From JBCCEV01 sp039030125 (lineage in GTDB: Bacteria; Pseudomonadota; Gammaproteobacteria; Ga0077536): DNA of 31,633 nt. The notes beneath the pieces were generated by a model. It was given only the letters and a program-made list of their open reading frames with translations, did not search any database and was not told where the DNA came from. Positions within the stretch are counted from its first letter, which is position 1. The number at the start of each line of letters is the position of its first letter. The translations under genes and the position numbers were made by a program. Shown one piece after another: positions 23,244-31,625 of the stretch. Where the stretch lies: positions 1-31,633 of the forward strand of contig JBCCEV010000027.1 in assembly GCA_039030125.1 (NCBI GenBank), read 5' to 3'.

Positions 23244-23443
23244 CTTTTGATACAGCCTGTTTCGCTGGGTCTATTGTCGCCGTTCGCAAGTCATAAAAAA
23301 ACAAAACCGATCAGCAGAAACCTTCAGCGTCATCGCATTGCGGCACACGAGGGCTTGGGTGAGTCGGCGCGTTGCAGCTTGACATCTAAAGCCCTCCGCC
23401 GCAGCCTTTCAACCACAGTTGCGAGGCCGCAAGGAGGCTTGGA

Positions 23444-24229
23444 ATGCTCCCCGAGACACCACAAACCATTGGCGGCGTTCTGGATGCCGGGATCAAGCTG
23501 TTTCGCCAGACCTTCAAGGGCGTATTGCCGGTTGCGGCGCTATTTGCCGCCCTCATGGCCGTATTAAGCATCGCGACAACCAATAATGGCAGTTACGAAG
23601 CACTTCTGGTGGGTGACCCGACGGGATTCACGCCGGCAATTTTTGGGTTGTTTATTGTCAACGGCTTTATCTTTCTGTTGTTCATCATTGCCGTTGCACA
23701 GCGGCAGTGGGGTTTGGCGCTTGGTCGCGAGCGCTCACTTGTGACGGACATTGGGCGAAGTTTGCAGCTCCTTATTCCGGTGGCCTTCGCCAGTATTGTT
23801 TATTACCTCTGCATGGTGCTGGGATTGCTGTTGTTGTTGGTCCCAGGGCTAATCGTTGCGGTCACCATGGGATTGTTCTTAGTGGTGCCGATTGTGGAGG
23901 AAAGAGTCGCGTGGTTTGCGCCGTTTCGCAGTCACCGCATGGTGTGGAACGGTAGTTTCTGGCGCACCGCGGCGGTGATGACGGTTTTGCTGATCGTGAT
24001 CATGGCGATCAGTATTGCCGCGCAGTTGCTAATTGGTGCCCAACAGGGTTTCGCGATGCTGACCGAGCCCGCAAAACCGAGCGTGCTCGCCCAAGTTCTG
24101 GGAGCCGCGCTTGCCGTGCTGTTATATCCGATAATGACGGCCGTGATGCTGGTCACTTACCACGACGCTAAACTCAGAAAAGAAGGTGACGATCTCGATT
24201 CCAGGCTGGCGGAGCTTGACGCCACCTAG
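23444..24229 (+). CDS. YciC/GDPD-membrane-domain-like integral membrane protein
   Basis: A 261-residue multi-spanning membrane protein with about six hydrophobic segments. The N-terminus ETPQTIGGVLDAGIKLFRQTF and the motif VVPIVEERVAWFAPFRSHRMV (about residues 146-166), followed by WRTAAVM, match the YciC / glycerophosphodiesterase membrane-domain-like family (the P-x-x-x-E...A-x-x-R-S pattern). The function is unknown; relatives have been linked to membrane homeostasis. AAGGAGG lies 6 bp before the ATG, an excellent site. It is 76 bp upstream of the DUF4129 gene on the same strand and probably belongs to the MoxR cluster. Confidence 0.8.
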   Translation: MLPETPQTIGGVLDAGIKLFRQTFKGVLPVAALFAALMAVLSIATTNNGSYEALLVGDPTGFTPAIFGLFIVNGFIFLLFIIAVAQRQWGLALGRERSLVTDIGRSLQLLIPVAFASIVYYLCMVLGLLLLLVPGLIVAVTMGLFLVVPIVEERVAWFAPFRSHRMVWNGSFWRTAAVMTVLLIVIMAISIAAQLLIGAQQGFAMLTEPAKPSVLAQVLGAALAVLLYPIMTAVMLVTYHDAKLRKEGDDLDSRLAELDAT

Positions 24230-24305
24230 GTCAACGATTTGATTGGCGCGTGGCGGTGCCAATGCTGCCCAAGAACTTTGATGCGAAAAGCCGCACTCGT
24301 AACGC

Positions 24306-25049
24306 ATGATTAGACCATTCGCTTGCCTGCTTACGCTGCTGTTAACGGTATTCGCAATCCCGAGTTTTGGCGCACCTGTGAGCCTCGATTCCACCACGGC
24401 GCGCCACGCGCTCAATCCCGCGCTGCTCGATGAGATCCTCGACGGTTTGGAGCTTGAAGAGCTAAGCAAACTCGACCGCGCGAAACTCGCGCTGCGGCTG
24501 TTGATCGAGGATTTCCAAAATTGGCTGCGAAAAATATCCAGGGACGAGGATAGTTTTCTGCACAAATTCGCCGATCTGCTGGACGGCATTGGCGGCTACG
24601 CACCTTCGTGGAACACCATCGACTTTCTGCTGATCGCGATCCCGACTTTGATTTTCGCGATAGCGTTTATTTGGGCGGCCCTTCATCTATGGCGTAACCG
24701 CTTGCCGCCAGAAGATCCTAGCGTGTTGTTACCGGCATTCCGTGCTGAGCACCCAGGTACTTCGCGAGAAGAGATCACCGCCTTGCCGTTGCCGCAGCAA
24801 CCGGGCGCGATTTTTCGCTTTGCTTGTGAGTTGCTCGCCGCGCAAAAGCTGTTGCACCTCAAACCCAGCGAAACCAACAGTGCGCTTGCTCGCGCGGCGA
24901 ACCTCGACAGCCAATCGCAGCGTCGCCTGCTCAAGCTTGCCCGCGCTGCTGATCTCGCGGTCTTCGGTGGCTGGTCGCCTTCGTCTGAGGACGTTCTCGA
25001 CTTAGAGGCCGAGTTAAACCTGATGGTGCAAGGGGATCGTTCAACATGA
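24306..25049 (+). CDS. DUF4129 domain-containing membrane protein
   Basis: A 247-residue protein with a signal peptide (hydrophobic 8-19, likely cleavage after FGA at 23), an extracytoplasmic helical region (25-100), one transmembrane helix (about 104-128) and a cytoplasmic C-terminal DUF4129 domain. The C-terminal domain has the family's FACELLAAQKLLHLKPSETN helix and RAADLAVFGGWSPSSEDV ending. DUF4129 proteins of this topology are found with MoxR and DUF58 genes in many bacteria. The ATG at 24306 has no perfect ribosome binding site. The stop overlaps the start of the DUF4350 gene by 4 bp (ATGA), so the two are translationally coupled. Confidence 0.85.
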   Translation: MIRPFACLLTLLLTVFAIPSFGAPVSLDSTTARHALNPALLDEILDGLELEELSKLDRAKLALRLLIEDFQNWLRKISRDEDSFLHKFADLLDGIGGYAPSWNTIDFLLIAIPTLIFAIAFIWAALHLWRNRLPPEDPSVLLPAFRAEHPGTSREEITALPLPQQPGAIFRFACELLAAQKLLHLKPSETNSALARAANLDSQSQRRLLKLARAADLAVFGGWSPSSEDVLDLEAELNLMVQGDRST

Positions 25050-26371
25050 ATGATCGTGGGGGAACGATCGTTTGGCTCGGTGCGTTGCTTGTAGTGCTTG
25101 GGGTCTTCTTGTGGCCCGATCCAGATCGGCCTGCCGACAGCAGGCCCATCAGTGAAGATCGGCATTTTGCCGGATTGGCCGGGCTGCGGCTGTGGTTGGA
25201 CGCGGGCGGTGTTGAGAACCTATCGTTGCGGCACCGCTACGGTGAGCTGCGAAAAATTGCCGCCCCTCAAACCGGCAACCTCTTAATCGTCAACATTCCC
25301 GGCGTGCTGGCGTCTGAGAACGAGGAGGTGGATGCGCTCCGGGGCTGGGTTGCGCAAGGCAACACGCTGTTGGTTGTTGCCAGCATTTTTGAAACACCTT
25401 TTTGGCAACTCGAGAGCGGCTCCGTGCACGAGACATTGCTGCGCCTGACCAATCTTGGACTTCAGCGCGATCACGACGCCGAGAGCGCCACGTTCGAAGC
25501 TGGCGACGATGATCCAGAACAAGATTTGACTGATCTACTTGAAGTACCCACCTGGATTGCCTTGAGTGGGGCGACAGACAGCCAAACGCTTATCGGTACC
25601 GAGGAACACCCGCTGACCACCGACCTTGGGGACATTGTGGTGCCATGGGACGGTTCGCGATGGACGTGCTGTGAGCAAAAGGAAACGAAAAGCGAGGCCG
25701 GGCATGCTGAGGCGCGTACTGAGCACGTGTCCTGGCAAGCGCTTTTAAGTCAGGCCTCGGCCGGTCAAGCAGTGCTTTGGGAGCGGGCGTTCGGCCGCGG
25801 TACCTTTGTGGTGTTTGGCCATCCCTCGGTTCTGTCCAATGCCGCCATCGGTCAGCACGACAATCGGCGCTTTGCGATGAATCTTATAGCGACTTACGTG
25901 GGGCCGCGGGGCGCGGTGATTTTCGATGACGCCCATCAAGGATTGAACGAGTTATACACCGCGCAATCATTATGGTTCGATATTCGGGTGCTCTACACCA
26001 TCGGCTTCCTGTTGTTGTTCTGGCTCGCTTATGTGTTGGCGGACGCTGGCACTTGGGAGCGGCTGACCGCCACCGGCGAGTCGCGAGCAATAGGAATTTC
26101 AGACCTCATCATCGCGAGCGGCGGTTATTTGGCCAGGCGCCTGCAACGCGGAAGCGTGGTCGCCGGCTTGCTTGAGCCACTGCGCGATCGGTTGGCGCAC
26201 AAATGGCGTTTGCCGCCTGAGCTTGCGCTTGAGGAAGGCTTGGAGCTTGAGCGGCCTCATCTTGAGGATGACGAGATTGTCGATTTCATTAAGACCAGCC
26301 GGCGACGACAGCGGGTCAATTTAGTGAAGCTGCACAACCTGCTTCTCGGGTTGCGCCGCGAGATCCGTTGA
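25046..26371 (+). CDS. DUF4350 domain-containing membrane protein
   Basis: A 441-residue protein. One N-terminal helix (about residues 8-23) anchors a periplasmic DUF4350/GATase-like domain in which LLIVNIPGVLASENEEVDALRGWVAQGNTLLVVA (split here as LLIVNIPGVL then LRGWVAQGNTLLVVA) is the recognisable core. A second helix at about 313-332 (LYTIGFLLLFWLAYVLAD) is followed by a cytoplasmic tail with charged helices. This arrangement matches DUF4350 proteins encoded next to DUF4129, MoxR and DUF58. The start overlaps the DUF4129 stop by 4 bp. The function is unknown; the periplasmic GATase-like domain might sense or bind a ligand. Confidence 0.83.
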   Translation: MNDRGGTIVWLGALLVVLGVFLWPDPDRPADSRPISEDRHFAGLAGLRLWLDAGGVENLSLRHRYGELRKIAAPQTGNLLIVNIPGVLASENEEVDALRGWVAQGNTLLVVASIFETPFWQLESGSVHETLLRLTNLGLQRDHDAESATFEAGDDDPEQDLTDLLEVPTWIALSGATDSQTLIGTEEHPLTTDLGDIVVPWDGSRWTCCEQKETKSEAGHAEARTEHVSWQALLSQASAGQAVLWERAFGRGTFVVFGHPSVLSNAAIGQHDNRRFAMNLIATYVGPRGAVIFDDAHQGLNELYTAQSLWFDIRVLYTIGFLLLFWLAYVLADAGTWERLTATGESRAIGISDLIIASGGYLARRLQRGSVVAGLLEPLRDRLAHKWRLPPELALEEGLELERPHLEDDEIVDFIKTSRRRQRVNLVKLHNLLLGLRREIR

Positions 26372-26402
26372 ACCTTATTTTAGATCCAAGAAAGAGAATT
26401 CT

Positions 26403-27368
26403 ATGACTGCCACGAGTGATTATCTCGACGCTATTACCGATCAAATTGGGCGCGAGGTGTTTGGTTTAGACCAGGCCGCTCGTGCATTGGGGATGGCACG
26501 GATTGCGCGCGGCCATGCCTTGCTCCAGGGGCCGCCAGGGATCGGTAAGACGTTGCTGGCGCGGTCATTCGCGGCCGTGATTGGCGGTCAATTCCGCCGC
26601 ATTCAAGGGACACCCGACCTCACCCCGAGCGATATCACGGGGGTCACGGTTTTCAGGCCGGACGGCAGTGTTTTCGAATTTCGCGCAGGGCCCATCTTCA
26701 CCGACGTTCTGCTTATTGACGAACTCAACCGGTGCAATCCCAAAACCCAGTCGGCGCTGCTTGAGGCGATGGAAGAGCGCCAGGTAACCGTTGAGGGCGA
26801 GCAACGTGAACTGCCGTGTGGGTTCGTGGTGATCGCTACCCAAAACCCTTTTGACTTTGAAGGCACCTACCCGCTTCCTGAGTCGCAGATTGATCGATTT
26901 CTGGTGCGCTTGGAAATGTCCTACGCCGCGCGCGCAGATGAAGGCAAGGCACTGGCCATGCATGCGACAACCTTGCATGCGCCATTGGATTACGAGAGTG
27001 ACCAAGCGGGCGCGATGGACAAAATCGATAAAGAAGTTAACGGTTGCCGGATTGATCAGACGCTAATCGACTACGTCTTAGATATTGTCTTGGCGAGCCG
27101 CCAGCGCGAAGAAGTCCAATTGGGTGTTTCCACCCGTGGCGCGCGCGCCTTGCTGCTAATGGGTAGGATTAATGCGTGTGCCGAGGGGTTCGATTTTGTT
27201 CGACCCGATGACATCCAAACGGTTGCTCCTTGGGTATTGGCGCATCGCCTGGTTTTAACTCCGGAAGCTCATCTTGAAGGTTTAACGCCCCAGGCACTCA
27301 CCGGCGATCTCGTGCGCACGGTCGCCGTGCCCAGGCAATTGGCTGCAGAAACTAGCGTCAGCGAATGA
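26403..27368 (+). CDS. MoxR-family AAA+ ATPase
   Basis: A 321-residue AAA+ ATPase of the MoxR clade. Walker A is GPPGIGKT (43-50), Walker B is VLLIDEL (102-108), sensor 1 lies at ATQNP (145-149), and the MoxR-specific LLEAMEERQVTV (119-130) and GTYPLPESQIDRF (154-166) stretches are intact. The C-terminal helical bundle contains STRGARALL and RPDDIQ. MoxR ATPases act with von Willebrand factor A-type or DUF58 partners as chaperones for assembling metallo- or membrane complexes. It starts 31 bp after DUF4350 and overlaps the DUF58 start by 4 bp, so pairing with DUF58 is strongly supported. All catalytic motifs seem functional. Confidence 0.95.
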   Translation: MTATSDYLDAITDQIGREVFGLDQAARALGMARIARGHALLQGPPGIGKTLLARSFAAVIGGQFRRIQGTPDLTPSDITGVTVFRPDGSVFEFRAGPIFTDVLLIDELNRCNPKTQSALLEAMEERQVTVEGEQRELPCGFVVIATQNPFDFEGTYPLPESQIDRFLVRLEMSYAARADEGKALAMHATTLHAPLDYESDQAGAMDKIDKEVNGCRIDQTLIDYVLDIVLASRQREEVQLGVSTRGARALLLMGRINACAEGFDFVRPDDIQTVAPWVLAHRLVLTPEAHLEGLTPQALTGDLVRTVAVPRQLAAETSVSE

Positions 27369-28660
27369 GGCTTCTGCCGCGCAGCCTTTTCGCGATCGCC
27401 TTTATCGCGTTCATTGGTATTGTGGGTACGTGGCTTGGCCAATTCGAGACAATATGGCGCGTGTTCGCCGTTGCGATCGTTGTGTTGATTCTGTTTGAGT
27501 TCCTCGATGCGCAAAGCTGGCCTTTGCAACTCAAGCTTGATCAGCCCAATCAACTCGGTTTGGGTGCTTATCATCTGGCGACCCTATCGTTAACCAACGC
27601 CGGGCGAAAATCGCGCACCTTCAGGTTTCGCCCCGTGACGCCTCGGGGTGTGGGTGGTGATCAGAAAGATCACCAAGCGACCTTGAGACCTGGCCATATC
27701 GCCTCTGAGAATTTTGAGCTCATGGGAACCCGGTTGGGTGAGCATGACTGGCCCCGACAACCTGTCGAAATAATCGGCTTGTTAGGTTTCTCGGCTTGGA
27801 TTAGGCGGGTGCCGATCGAGACGATGAGCCGGGTGGTACCCGATACCGCAGCGCACCGTCGTTCGCGGATCGGTGCTATCGATATGGGTGCCCGCAGAGA
27901 TCCCATCGCGATGGGCCAAGGCGACGAATTGCGATCACTGCGTGATTATGCGCCAGGAGATCCGCCGAGCACCATTGACTGGAAGGTTAGCGCGCGTCAG
28001 CGCCGGTTAGTGGTGCGTGAATTGGAAGCTGATCGCCATATAGAAATCATCTTTGCCCTCGATGCGGGGCAGGCCAGTAGCCTGGCCTGTGAAAAGCTAA
28101 CTTTGCTTGGTCACTACGCGAATGTTGCGGCCCGCCTGGCCGTTACGGCCGAGGCTTATGGTGACCGCTATGGTCTAGTCGTGTTCGCCGACAGGGTTTA
28201 TGCCTCCCTTGGGATTGGGAATGGCGTGGGCCATCAACGCAAGTTGCATAACACCTTGGCCGCTGTCAGATCGTCAAACGCGGCCGCCAACCCTCTGCCA
28301 GCCATGGTTGCGGTATCGCGTATGGCCGAGCGCCGGAGTCTGATTGTGCTGTTCACTCAGCTCGACCACGCTCAAGCCGACGGACAGCTCCTGCAAGCGA
28401 CAACGCTGTTGCGGCCAAAGCATTTACCATTGCTCGTAGCGGTAAGAGACCCGGCGGTGGCCCAACTTGAGAACCGGACTGCTCAGCATTGGCTTGACCC
28501 TTATGTAAGTTTGGCGGCCAGTGAACACCGACAGGATGTGATCGCTGCCCGGCAACGCTTGTCGCGCTTGGGTGCGAACGTGATCGAAGCGGAGCCCCGG
28601 GAGCTGGATGCGCGGGTGCTCAATCGCTACGCCGAGCTACGAAGAACGAACCGTGTCTAG
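27365..28660 (+). CDS. DUF58 protein, MoxR partner
   Basis: A 431-residue protein with two N-terminal helices (about residues 8-23 and 31-46), a beta-rich middle, and the DUF58 core GDELRSLRDYAPGD followed by TIDWKVSAR (186-211). After it comes a von Willebrand A-like strand ending FALDAGQASS (230-239). The usual MIDAS Asp-x-Ser-x-Ser reads D233-A-G-Q-A here, so metal binding is probably weakened or lost. DUF58 proteins are the standard partners of MoxR ATPases. The start overlaps moxR by 4 bp (ATGA). The 3' end overlaps the convergent SpoIIM-like gene by 24 bp, which is unusual for convergent genes and worth checking. Confidence 0.9.
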   Translation: MRLLPRSLFAIAFIAFIGIVGTWLGQFETIWRVFAVAIVVLILFEFLDAQSWPLQLKLDQPNQLGLGAYHLATLSLTNAGRKSRTFRFRPVTPRGVGGDQKDHQATLRPGHIASENFELMGTRLGEHDWPRQPVEIIGLLGFSAWIRRVPIETMSRVVPDTAAHRRSRIGAIDMGARRDPIAMGQGDELRSLRDYAPGDPPSTIDWKVSARQRRLVVRELEADRHIEIIFALDAGQASSLACEKLTLLGHYANVAARLAVTAEAYGDRYGLVVFADRVYASLGIGNGVGHQRKLHNTLAAVRSSNAAANPLPAMVAVSRMAERRSLIVLFTQLDHAQADGQLLQATTLLRPKHLPLLVAVRDPAVAQLENRTAQHWLDPYVSLAASEHRQDVIAARQRLSRLGANVIEAEPRELDARVLNRYAELRRTNRV

Positions 28661-29650
28661 CGGGTTTAATGCACCGGCGAACCTCGCCGGCCGGCCATAA
28701 AGAGCGCCTAACAGGACCAGAAACCAAAGCACACCGATGGTCACCCGCGAGGCGGTACCAAACGCTGGGTTGGGCGATACGTAACCTTCGATAAGACCGC
28801 TGCCGATAAGAAACGGTACGGCAACCGCGGCGAGGCTACCCGCGTGCGCCATGGCCAGGCGCGCCGAATGCACACGCCCCTTAGCGCCGGGCCGGGCGAG
28901 GGCACGCCCCAGAGCCAGCCCCGCGGCACCGGCGAGGCAGATCACCGAAAGCTCCACAATGCCATGCGCAATCACGAAATCGAAAAGCTTATCGGCCATT
29001 CCGTAACGGCCGGTGTAGGCGAAGACGCCGCCCAGCAATAAGCCGTTGAGGCAGATGATATAGAGCGTACCAAGACCGTAGATGAGCCCCACCACCAGGC
29101 AGGTCAGCGCGACGGTGATGTTATTGGTCATCAAATTGATGGATAACACGGAGGAGGGCACGACGTTCAGAATGTCGTCGGTCCATAATTTACCCTGTTG
29201 GACGCCTTCCATCATCGCCGATGACAGGAACAGACTCGCGGTGTCCGGATAGCGTGCAATCAACAGGGCACCGGCGATCGCGCTGAGCACGAACAGGCCG
29301 CTGACAACCGCGATATCGCCGCGCAATTTGCGGGCTGCGGCCGGAACCTTGTAGATATAAAGGTCCAATGTTTCGCGAACAAAGTCGTTCGGACGACGAT
29401 GAATAGCGCGGTGCACTTTGGTGTACAAAGCCTCAAGCGCCCGATGAGGAAGGCTTTGCGGCGCCTCGCGCCGGGCAAGCGAGACCTCCCGGGCAACCTC
29501 GCGGTAGCCGCCAAGGACTTCTCGCGCCTCGCTGAGGGTTTGAGATTTGCGATTGTCCTCAATCTGGTGGCCCAGGGCGCGCCAGCGTGTCAGACGGGCC
29601 CCCAACCAATGTTCCCACAGGCGAGCGCTTGGTTCGGAGTTCTTAGTCAT
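28637..29650 (-). CDS. SpoIIM-family (stage II sporulation M-like) membrane protein
   Basis: A 337-residue membrane protein. An N-terminal soluble, basic helical region of about 100 residues (WEHWLGARLTRWRALGHQIE, YREVAREVSLARRE, LEALYTKVHRAIHRRPNDF) precedes about six transmembrane helices. The family core has NNITVALTCLVVGLIYGLGT, FAYTGRYGMADKLFDFV and IAHGIVELS, which match the SpoIIM domain. Outside spore formers SpoIIM-like proteins occur next to RDD, MoxR and DUF58 genes and their role is not known. It overlaps the RDD gene by 8 bp (same strand, upstream) and the DUF58 3' end by 24 bp (opposite strand). Confidence 0.87.
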   Translation of the reverse strand: MTKNSEPSARLWEHWLGARLTRWRALGHQIEDNRKSQTLSEAREVLGGYREVAREVSLARREAPQSLPHRALEALYTKVHRAIHRRPNDFVRETLDLYIYKVPAAARKLRGDIAVVSGLFVLSAIAGALLIARYPDTASLFLSSAMMEGVQQGKLWTDDILNVVPSSVLSINLMTNNITVALTCLVVGLIYGLGTLYIICLNGLLLGGVFAYTGRYGMADKLFDFVIAHGIVELSVICLAGAAGLALGRALARPGAKGRVHSARLAMAHAGSLAAVAVPFLIGSGLIEGYVSPNPAFGTASRVTIGVLWFLVLLGALYGRPARFAGALNPLDTVRSS

Positions 29651-30356
29651 TTGGACTCAGCAGTGACTGTAGTGCCGCGCGTACGGATTTTTCAGTGTCT
29701 TTCTCGGCCTTGACGCCGGCGCGCTCCAGGACTTTTTGGCTTAACGACAACCATTGCGAGGTTTTCATTGTCGCCCGCCGTTCCAAGAGTTCAACAACAA
29801 TCTCGGCCGTTTGCGGATCGACCCTGGCGCCGGCGATCTTTTCAATTTTCGCCAGCGCTTCGTCGGTTTTCCGGGCCCGCATTACCATCAGCGTCCCAGC
29901 CATCATGTCGCCGAAGCGCACCTGCCGTTTGGTCATTAAAACGGTGATGAGACCCACGGTGTACATTGCGGGCAGACTATCGACGATGCGAAAGACGTTG
30001 CGGATCAAGATGGCACTTGAGCTTGGCGCGTTACCGTGCTCGTCAACAATCTGTACGCCGGCCCAGTTTTTGCCAGGGGTGTTGCCACCCATGAGCAATT
30101 CCAGCACCGGGTGATAGAGCAGATAAATCAAACCTGGCGGTAGGTTCATCCACAAGATGACCGATACGCTATCGCTGGCAAAGCCATAAAGATCTGATGT
30201 GCGCAACACGATCATGCATCCCAGATACCACAGCACGACCAGTAGCACCCGCACATGCCAGTCGAGGACATAGGCGTATGAGCGGCTGCCAGCACCGGCG
30301 ATCTCCTCGATGACTTCGGTGCCGGTGGCGCTACTGACCTCCAGGTGGGTGTCCAT
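29643..30356 (-). CDS. RDD family membrane protein
   Basis: A 237-residue protein with the RDD domain in its first about 150 residues. The first helix begins with RSYAYVLDWHVR, a variant of the R-D-D pattern, followed by further helices around 32-50, 62-80 and 125-140. GGNTPGKNWAGVQIVDEHG and the RNVFRIVDSLPAMYTVGLITVL pattern (given in two parts: RNVFRIVDSLPAM and YTVGLITVL) are typical of the family. The cytosolic tail (about 160-237) is helical and charged. It is the first gene of the short RDD-SpoIIM minus-strand unit. RDD proteins have been linked to ion transport in a few cases, but no function should be assumed. Confidence 0.88.
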   Translation of the reverse strand: MDTHLEVSSATGTEVIEEIAGAGSRSYAYVLDWHVRVLLVVLWYLGCMIVLRTSDLYGFASDSVSVILWMNLPPGLIYLLYHPVLELLMGGNTPGKNWAGVQIVDEHGNAPSSSAILIRNVFRIVDSLPAMYTVGLITVLMTKRQVRFGDMMAGTLMVMRARKTDEALAKIEKIAGARVDPQTAEIVVELLERRATMKTSQWLSLSQKVLERAGVKAEKDTEKSVRAALQSLLSPND

Positions 30357-30503
30357 GCGTCGATTTTGAACCCGGGCATTACGGTTGTTGCTGGTGAGGA
30401 TCGTGCCCGCTTCGAACCCGGCTCACAAGTGGTCCCGAAGGCGGGGCGGCTCGTTTGAGGGGACGCAGCCCGGTGCCAACGACCGGATTGTTCGAGCGCT
30501 GGC

Positions 30504-31625
30504 TCAGTGACCTCGGGGACGGGCGCCGATCGCGAGTGCAATTTCCGTAAGACGCGCTCTACGGGTTGGTGGGTCGAGGAGCAAGGCCTCGTTGATGGTG
30601 CGATCGAGGCTTAACAGGATTGCAACACTTTCAGTGGTGTCATCCCATCGTAGCTGTTGAGCCGATGGCAAGGCGCGGCTTGCTTGTCTTTTGTTTTGAT
30701 AAACCGCGCAACTCTTGCGCAGCGCGGACGCCGCCGAGCGGATCGGAGTGAGATGCAATTCTGTGTCAGTGTCCGACCTTCGCAACAGAAACATCTCGAT
30801 TGCTCTTTTGAGGTGGCTTAAGTCCCGCTTGATCACGGCCAACTCGAGGACATTACGGGCTGGGCTTTGTACGGTCGCGCGCTCAGCGCCTCGGTGATCA
30901 CTGTGGTCTGCCGCCAGACTTGGCGCGACGCTGATACACAGGAGCGAGATGGTTGCGAGGTGTTTGGATTTTTTTGCGAGCCCGAATATCACCGCCGCCA
31001 GGAGTGCTAGAAAAAAATTGGAAAGTGTTGGGACTTCAACACTGTTCGGTGCCATAAAAGCAGGATTGCCGGCCAGCAACAGCTCACTCAAGTTCTCGAG
31101 ATTATCGAGCGGCGCGGTGGTGGTGATGTCATTGTCGCTGAGATCCGCGACCGTTAGATTCACAGCGAATTCGAGACCGTTGAGCGCTATGATCCCAGCA
31201 TTCGATGCATACAGTGTCGTCAACCGCGCGAGTGCGCCTTGATTGAGGGCATCGAGCGCGTTGCGGCCTAGATTGAGATTGATAGCACGCCGTAGATTCG
31301 CATCCGGGATCACAACGGTGGTTGCATGCGCCATTGAGTCCGTGCCGTTCCAAGCCGCTATGGCGCGTAGCACCAGTGCCGTGGAGACAACGTCGTTGTC
31401 CCAACTGCCATTGGCAAGTTGGCCCGCCGCTAAATTGTCGAGCAGGGTTTGAGCCTCAGGCAACTCGCCATGAATCAACAAGCTGTGTGCGATCAGTGCC
31501 TTAACGTGGTTGGCGTTCTCTCCGCTGGAGTTTTGTATGAGATAGCTCGCGGCGCTAGTTACGGCACTGACCGCATTCGAAGATCTCGACCCGTCACTAG
31601 GCGGCGCCTTAACTAGCGCCGCGAG
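30504..31625 (-). CDS. partial repeat protein with LRR, IPTL-CTERM-like tail and internal signal-like segment
   Basis: The frame is open from a TAG at 31626-31628 to 30504. The first standard start is a TTG at 31481, but the alpha/alpha-barrel (prenyltransferase/squalene cyclase-like) repeat pattern AVTSAASYLIQN...LLDNLAAGQLANGSWDND extends before it, so the gene is probably 5' truncated. Next come bacterial leucine-rich repeats (IPDANLRRAIN, ASNAGIIALNGLE, LTVADLSDNDITTTAPL) and VPTLSNFFLALLAAVIFG, which resembles an IPTL-CTERM sorting tail. After the basic cluster KKSKH the frame does not stop but runs into LATISLLCISVAPSLAAD, which looks like a signal peptide, and about 130 further unrecognised residues. 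The second part may be a separate gene, for example from the GTG that begins VIFGLAKKSKH. The upstream stop lies within a terminal inverted repeat and may be artificial. Confidence 0.55.
   Translation of the reverse strand, partial: LAALVKAPPSDGSRSSNAVSAVTSAASYLIQNSSGENANHVKALIAHSLLIHGELPEAQTLLDNLAAGQLANGSWDNDVVSTALVLRAIAAWNGTDSMAHATTVVIPDANLRRAINLNLGRNALDALNQGALARLTTLYASNAGIIALNGLEFAVNLTVADLSDNDITTTAPLDNLENLSELLLAGNPAFMAPNSVEVPTLSNFFLALLAAVIFGLAKKSKHLATISLLCISVAPSLAADHSDHRGAERATVQSPARNVLELAVIKRDLSHLKRAIEMFLLRRSDTDTELHLTPIRSAASALRKSCAVYQNKRQASRALPSAQQLRWDDTTESVAILLSLDRTINEALLLDPPTRRARLTEIALAIGARPRGH

Noticed and set aside
23379..23384. perfect TTGACA -35 hexamer upstream of the YciC-like gene
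   Set aside because: No -10-like hexamer lies 15-19 bp downstream, so a promoter cannot be supported.
30357..30503. possible tRNA T-arm (GGGTTCGAAGC on the minus strand)
   Set aside because: The flanking bases do not pair into a T-stem and no acceptor, D or anticodon arms can be drawn.
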